Shown piece by piece: positions 59,249 through 64,000 of a stretch of DNA of 64,000 nucleotides. The stretch comes from Polytrichum commune (taxonomy: Eukaryota; Streptophyta; Polytrichopsida; Polytrichales; Polytrichaceae): assembly GCA_950295325.1 (NCBI GenBank), contig OX485807.1, positions 52,440,796 to 52,504,795 on the forward strand, written 5' to 3'. A model generated the notes under the pieces. The model saw nothing but the letters and a program-made list of their open reading frames with translations. It ran no database searches and had not been told where the DNA came from. Every line of letters starts with the position of its first letter. The stretch's first letter is position 1. A program made the translations under genes and the position numbers.

Positions 59249-60257
59249 TCCATTGAGAAGCTCTCCGGTGAGTGTCAGAGCTGCCCTCTTCACATTCTGC
59301 TGAACCTGCTTGAAAGTCAAGTGCCGAGAAAAGAAAACCAAAACATGCAGAAACAGAAACAGAAACAGGAAAATTAAAATTAACAAGGGATCCGGTCCAA
59401 AGAAAAGTCAACTAGAAGTGGAGATGCTAAAGTTTCTTGAAGTTCTTGATAATTTGCAGGTGTGCAAGACGTGAACTAAAAGAACTCTCTACGATTCAAA
59501 GATTAAAAGAACAGTCATGGCTAGAGATTCTAAAGTTTCTTGACACTTTGCAGGTGTGCAAGACGCGATCACCGATCCAACGCGATCGCTGGTAACCGTG
59601 TTCGGCAACGCCAACACGCACGACCTGATGAAGAAGGCAAAGAAGGTGGACAAGAACGCAGCGCTCCTCGCAACCGAGTCTTACAACAATAGAGGCCACT
59701 CCGTCTACGGCGGCTATGGCCACAGCAAGTACAAGAAGCCGCAGAGCACAAGCCTCATCGGCTCCCTGTTCTCTCCGCTTAGCTACAAGCACAATGAGTA
59801 CCGCCATGGCCATGGCCGTGACCTCTACTACGACTCCGCACCTCGTTACCTTTCCGGACCAGTGGAGTACGCAAGCAGCCCGCAGATCCACCGTGACTAC
59901 CACCGCTCCTCAGGTTACAACTCTGGCCGAGCAACTACAACGTTCGTACCGAACGATTACTACGCAAGCAGTCCACAAGTGTACCGAGACTACAACATGA
60001 GAGGAAGCGGCTACAATGATCACGATGTAATGAGAGATGGCCGTGACTACCGCGACTACAATGGCCGAGACCAGTATAGCCGTGGAGGAGATTACTATCA
60101 CCAGCCTGGATATGGCTACGAGCGCGATGACTACGGATACTCGTACAACGAATACAGGCCGAGCCAGAGCTACCCCTCCCGATACGAGAGCGAGTACCAA
60201 GACTCGGATGTTTATGCTACAAACCCTTCCTACATGAAGCAGATCGTGTGCTATTGA
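59249..60257 (+). pseudogene. HMA-domain (metallochaperone/HIPP-like) gene, metal-binding half missing
   Basis: An exon remnant (59249-59267, reading SIEKLS with GTGAGT donor) splices in phase to the exon 59554-60257, giving SIEKLSGVQDAITDPTRSLV and VTVFGNANTHDLMKKAKKVD, the second half of an HMA fold. The first half with the Cys-x-x-Cys copper/metal site should lie just upstream, but there the sequence is repeat B. The C-terminal 180 residues are rich in Tyr, Arg, Gly, Asp and Ser (repeated YRDYN and SSPQ-type phrases), unlike the Pro-rich linkers of typical HIPPs, and the end MKQIVCY lacks a CaaX prenylation box. The large exon is open. With no start codon or metal site it is probably a truncated gene, unless another upstream exon is used. 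Confidence 0.72.
59422..59575 (+). repeat. Duplicated splice acceptor and exon start in the HMA gene
   Basis: The phrase CTAAAGTTTCTTGA..TTTGCAG followed by GTGTGCAAGACG occurs at 59427-59471 and again at 59530-59565. The second is the exon used above. The first, if used, reads VQDVN and then a stop. Confidence 0.8.
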
Positions 60258-61431
60258 AACCTGCATCGCGATGAAGTTCTTTCCATTTGGTGCGATGATG
60301 AGGGTGATGATTGCTAAGGTTTCTTTTAGCCATATGATGCACCAATTTTGAATGCGATTATAGATACCGTGGTAGTATAAAGTTGAACAGGTGATAGTGG
60401 TGATGGTGGTGATGATGATGGTGTTTTTCGTCATGTTTGTAAAGAAGGCAGTGATGTTGTTTCTGAGTGAGTTGTGCAATTTGTACAAAAGAAGATAGTA
60501 AGCGGAAAAAAAGTTTACAAAGCTCCCGAAACAATTGCTCATGTAGAAATTAGTTGGAACCATTACTACAGGTTTTGTTGCATAGAGTCGGTGTAGACGT
60601 TGATGCTGTGTTTTTTTTAGTGCATCAGATTTTGTACCATAGAGTTCAAGTTGGAGTAAATCAATCTCTCAATACAAGACACTCTATTCGGGTAATTCGT
60701 GGTGATCGATGATCATCCGGTGTCGATGATGTGTGCTGTGAACTTTCTTTCTCACCAGTAGTGCTGTGGCGTCTTTCATCATATGAATAATATATACTGG
60801 GGACTGTTAAATCGACCACACATCGGTTTAAACAACCAGAGTCGGTATATGTATGGTGTCATCCAAGTTGGCCAAGTTTATCAATACTAACACAAAGCTG
60901 ATATTGTGCTCCTCTTCATGTGTGCGATGAAGAATCAATGACAGGTTATGTGACCGCACGATGCGTCTCTCTGGTCGACTTAACAATTCCCTATATTTAT
61001 GTATCCGACCTTAGTCTTCTATGGAGGCACTGGTGTGAAACTATCTGTGCACAGGAAGCAAAGGAGGAAACAGAGCAAAGAACCCTAAGCAACAAAACGA
61101 AGTAGGTGGAATGTATGAGAGGTTAGTAGCTACCAAAGTATGATGATATTATTGTATACATGCAATAAACGTTGAGATTTGAAACAATTCACGGTATTTG
61201 GACTAAGCCTTTGGAGGTGACACTTGAACATAAGATGGCAGTTGGGCGACGTTGAGTTGAATGAGCAAAATGTCAATTTAGAGAGGACAATCAGTGTGTG
61301 AGGGGGGCCACTCCGGCCAGGAGGGCACGTATTTTGTGACCAGGTGCGGATTGTTGGAACTTGTCAATGGGGAGAAAGTAAAAAGAAGAAGATGGCAACT
61401 AATTTGATTGAAAGGGAGACATAGCCAGGAC
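60258..61431. other. 3' flank of the HMA gene, no further gene seen
   Basis: Contains a GTGATGGTGGTGATGATGAT-type low-complexity patch (60394-60422), probably in the 3' UTR. Nothing else recognised. Confidence 0.5.
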
Positions 61432-61661
61432 CGGTGTCCGGGGAGATTTTTGGGCATAGTTGGTTGAGATCCTAGTGTTTCCAAGTCCAACCGGTTACAT
61501 GTTAACATCCTTTCGCTTTTCCTTTATCAAATTTGAGGTATGTTCTCTAAAAGATTCTTCTAAAGTGATTGATAATTTTCCTAAAGCTTTGGACGTTAAT
61601 CGGTTATTTTTCAAACGCAATTGTTCATCTATAAGTAGCGGAAGGTTCTCCCCATTAATTG
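61432..61661. mobile_element. hAT MITE, copy 4 (230 bp)
   Basis: Starts CGGTGTCCGGGGAGATTTTT and ends TTCTCCCCATTAATTG. Flanks GCCAGGAC (61424-61431) and GCCGGGAC (61662-61669) agree at 7 of 8. Confidence 0.85.
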
Positions 61662-61669
61662 GCCGGGAC

Positions 61670-63629
61670 AATGATCTTCTTACAAAAGTTTAAACTTTTG
61701 GTCCTCATTTTAGGGCAATTTTGCGATCATTTGAATGTTGAGGTATCAATTAGCTCAGTGGATGCTGTGTAGATGGCAATAAAATCAACAGCCTAGATTC
61801 TCGCGCAGAAGTATACATTGAGATACGAGAATGTCCATCACCTTAACATTAGGTTTTGTGTGGGTTTTGGAACATTTATTGATGCACTTCTAGATCCTTA
61901 TCACTTTTGCATTTGGTATTTAAATGTGGAATTCAAATAAGAGATGTTTTGGTGGGTTGGAATTCCATGTCAATTGCTAATGAGAATAAATTAAACATTT
62001 TGAATGTGATAGTAGTATCCATGCTCAATGCTTTAAATGCTAGTTATCATGTGACTTTTTCCTTGAAAAACCTTAAACCTTGATTATAGAGGTTCATTTG
62101 CAACTCCATGAGTGGAGCTACAATGACATGCCCACCCTCAAACATATATTGTCTCGCCGTGTTTTGTTGGATAATGTTGTTTTATAACATGCATGCCCTC
62201 AAACATATAGAAAAGTCATTCATCAACAATATGGAGATACACTTATTTCTAATGTATGGAAGAGAAAGAGCGATGGATCCCAAAGACATTAATGTCACGT
62301 CTGTCCATTTTGACACTTTCCGTGACATAATGTCCTTAGAAGTCACGTTCGTCCATTTTGATGTGTAATTTCCTCGACTACAATAATGATTTCTAATGAT
62401 AGAAGTTTTGTTATTTGATTGGCAACAAATTCAAATCATGTATACCACTAAGTAATGACACGGGTTTCATCTATGTATGGGCCTGGCCCATGGTTATATA
62501 TATCATGGCCCCGGCCCATGGTTATATATATCATGGCCCCTTAATTTGGAGTTGTCATAATCATGTCCTAGCATTCTCGATGTATATCTACCCAGTATAC
62601 ATTTATGACACACCCAATTCTAGCACTTGTCATCTAGGACGCGTCATTCAACCACATGCTCTTTTTGTAATTAATGTTGAGGAACTTGGTATCTACATCG
62701 TTGATTGGGTTATTTATTGCAAGGGGAACTTGGTGTAGATCCTCTCGTGTGTCTACTAGTGAATGGGGTGTACGTACGTACGAGGTTGTCATGAATGAAT
62801 TGAAAAGTGCCACGGTTGTAGACTTGGAAACTTTTGCAATTAGTGGGCTACACACAAAGGGGACACCACCCCGGCCCCTTCATTATGTACGTGTGCCGTA
62901 CACTAGGGGTGGGGCAATAAGGAACCTAGGGTGTCCCCTCTACTTTCGTCATCTCAATTAGTGTGGTCCACACTAACTTGCACAACAAACATTAGTAGTA
63001 GATCATAATTAGTGTGAAGTTTTGCACCCATTTACGTCACCCGACGTTGTTATTCCCTAAAGGCCAAAGCGACACCTACCCGAAATTGTGTAAAACGAGT
63101 TCGTCCCAATTCAACTTCTTTTTAAAGAAAATAAGTACCTCTATTGGTGGATATGTCCATATGGATGGCATCTCTGTAAAGTTAGAATTGTCCTAAGAAA
63201 GTGTTAGTTGCCCATGGCAGACGCTAAAGGGACCCCAACGAGTTTTTGGGATGCGAGTTTGCTAAACTAGTCTAGTGCATGGGGCCCGAATGTTTTCCAA
63301 GAGGAGGTTACCAGAAAGGAATGAATGTCAAATATGGACGTTGAGCTATGAGGACTAACAAATAGTGGCATTGTGCCGAACCGACACATGAGCCACCAAC
63401 GGTAACATGAAAAGTGGACCCGCTAGTGGACTTGGGACTTAGGAAATTGTAGTACCAATCCATGTGTCCATGTTAAACAGTCTTACTTAATTTGGTAAGC
63501 ATACTTTTTGATTCATTTGGGCTTAATTAGGATTAATCAGAATTAATTGGAATTAATTACATTAAATCACACTTAATTGATTAATTGTGTATGAATACTT
63601 GTGAAAGTAGACAGCATTACTAAAATATT
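61670..63629. other. Intergenic DNA, no gene seen
   Basis: Includes a 28-bp tandem duplication (62485-62540, GGCCCATGGTTATATATATC...). Short frames near 62108-62961 have no motif. Confidence 0.5.
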
Positions 63630-64000
63630 ATAAAATATACATACTAAATCAGCACACTAAATTTAAGTCTCATTTTAGAATGACAAAGACAATTTCAAAT
63701 GGTAAGTCATAAAAATTTTAACCTCAATGTTAATGAGGATTTTGTAATTTTATTTGACCTCCAAGTTAATTCCGTGTTTCATTGATGGTTCACTTCCGGA
63801 ATGAAATCCCAATGAATTGCTTATTTACTTATTGGAAGTGCACATATATATTGGATTTTAGACCTTGAAGGTGAAGTGCACTCAATATGGGGTTTGTAGT
63901 CAAGTGGCCTTCAAGAATGCAAGGGCAATATTTTTTCGAAGTTGGGCGGGGCGGATAGCAATTTTCCGTCAGGTTCAAAATTTTCCCTGGAGGTTGCCCC
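63630..64000. repeat. Third, diverged copy (C) of the long dispersed repeat, cut by the window end
   Basis: From about 63630 the sequence follows copy A from about 28840 and copy B from about 55585 (shared CATTTTAGAATGACAAAGAC, AAGAATGCAAGGGCAAT and TTTTTCGAAGT). Divergence is much higher than between A and B. Confidence 0.8.

Noticed and set aside
59496-60563. Minus-strand frames over the HMA gene
   Set aside because: Shadows of the Tyr/Arg/Gly-rich plus-strand exon, which has correct splicing phase and HMA similarity.
61745-61800. TTAGCTCAGTGGATG resembles a tRNA A box
   Set aside because: No B box at the right distance and no cloverleaf; not a tRNA gene or a clear SINE.

Overview
The window looks like intergenic, repeat-rich nuclear DNA of a land plant. 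Supporting signs are TTTAGGG-type telomere-like repeats, a plant 2-oxoglutarate dioxygenase gene with three exons, a divergent AP2 domain, a heavy-metal-associated (HMA) domain gene and many plant-type MITEs. The intact DUF7869-type transposase and a LINE carrying RNase H plus a probable restriction-like endonuclease suggest a non-seed plant (fern, lycophyte or bryophyte) rather than a flowering plant; that placement is a weak inference.

The main discovery is a DNA transposon at 4479-20553 (16,075 bp). It has perfect 28-bp terminal inverted repeats and a 4-bp target duplication (ATCT). Its right arm carries an open two-exon gene (994 aa) for a DUF7869-family protein, the best transposase candidate. 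Its left arm carries, on the opposite strand, a decaying multi-exon cargo gene in which every mapped intron is phase 0. The cargo reads as a ParB-like domain, then a segment ending like a beta-class DNA N6/N4-methyltransferase (motif I region), a long acidic and proline-rich linker, an FCP1/NIF-like HAD phosphatase domain and a charged tail. The element holds about 34 good copies of a 22-nt palindrome (arm GTTTGGGTCG, two free bases, arm CGACCCAAAC). They cluster in the introns of both genes, two lie in frame inside a cargo exon, and degenerate copies lie near both ends. A 124-bp foldback element at 3144-3267, just outside, has related ends, its own 4-bp target duplication and a degraded central palindrome, so it is probably a non-autonomous relative.

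Layout: 1-720 broken PIF/Harbinger transposase; 721-4478 AT-rich repeats; 4479-20553 the large transposon; 21613-25581 intact 2OG-Fe(II) dioxygenase gene; 27278-32178 and 54926-59248 two copies (A and B) of a 4.3-kb dispersed repeat, with a third diverged copy (C) running off the right end; 36543-37431 broken Myb/SANT-like gene; 38743-39153 AP2-domain exon; 43823-44224 hAT MITE; about 44760-50300 a broken LINE; about 51880-53120 unrecognised coding-like DNA; 59249-60257 an HMA-domain gene whose metal-binding half is cut off by the edge of repeat B. Copies A and B differ by three clean transposon insertions (a 902-bp hAT, a 233-bp hAT MITE and a 394-bp Harbinger MITE), which gives a relative order of events. 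No tRNA, rRNA or CRISPR was found.
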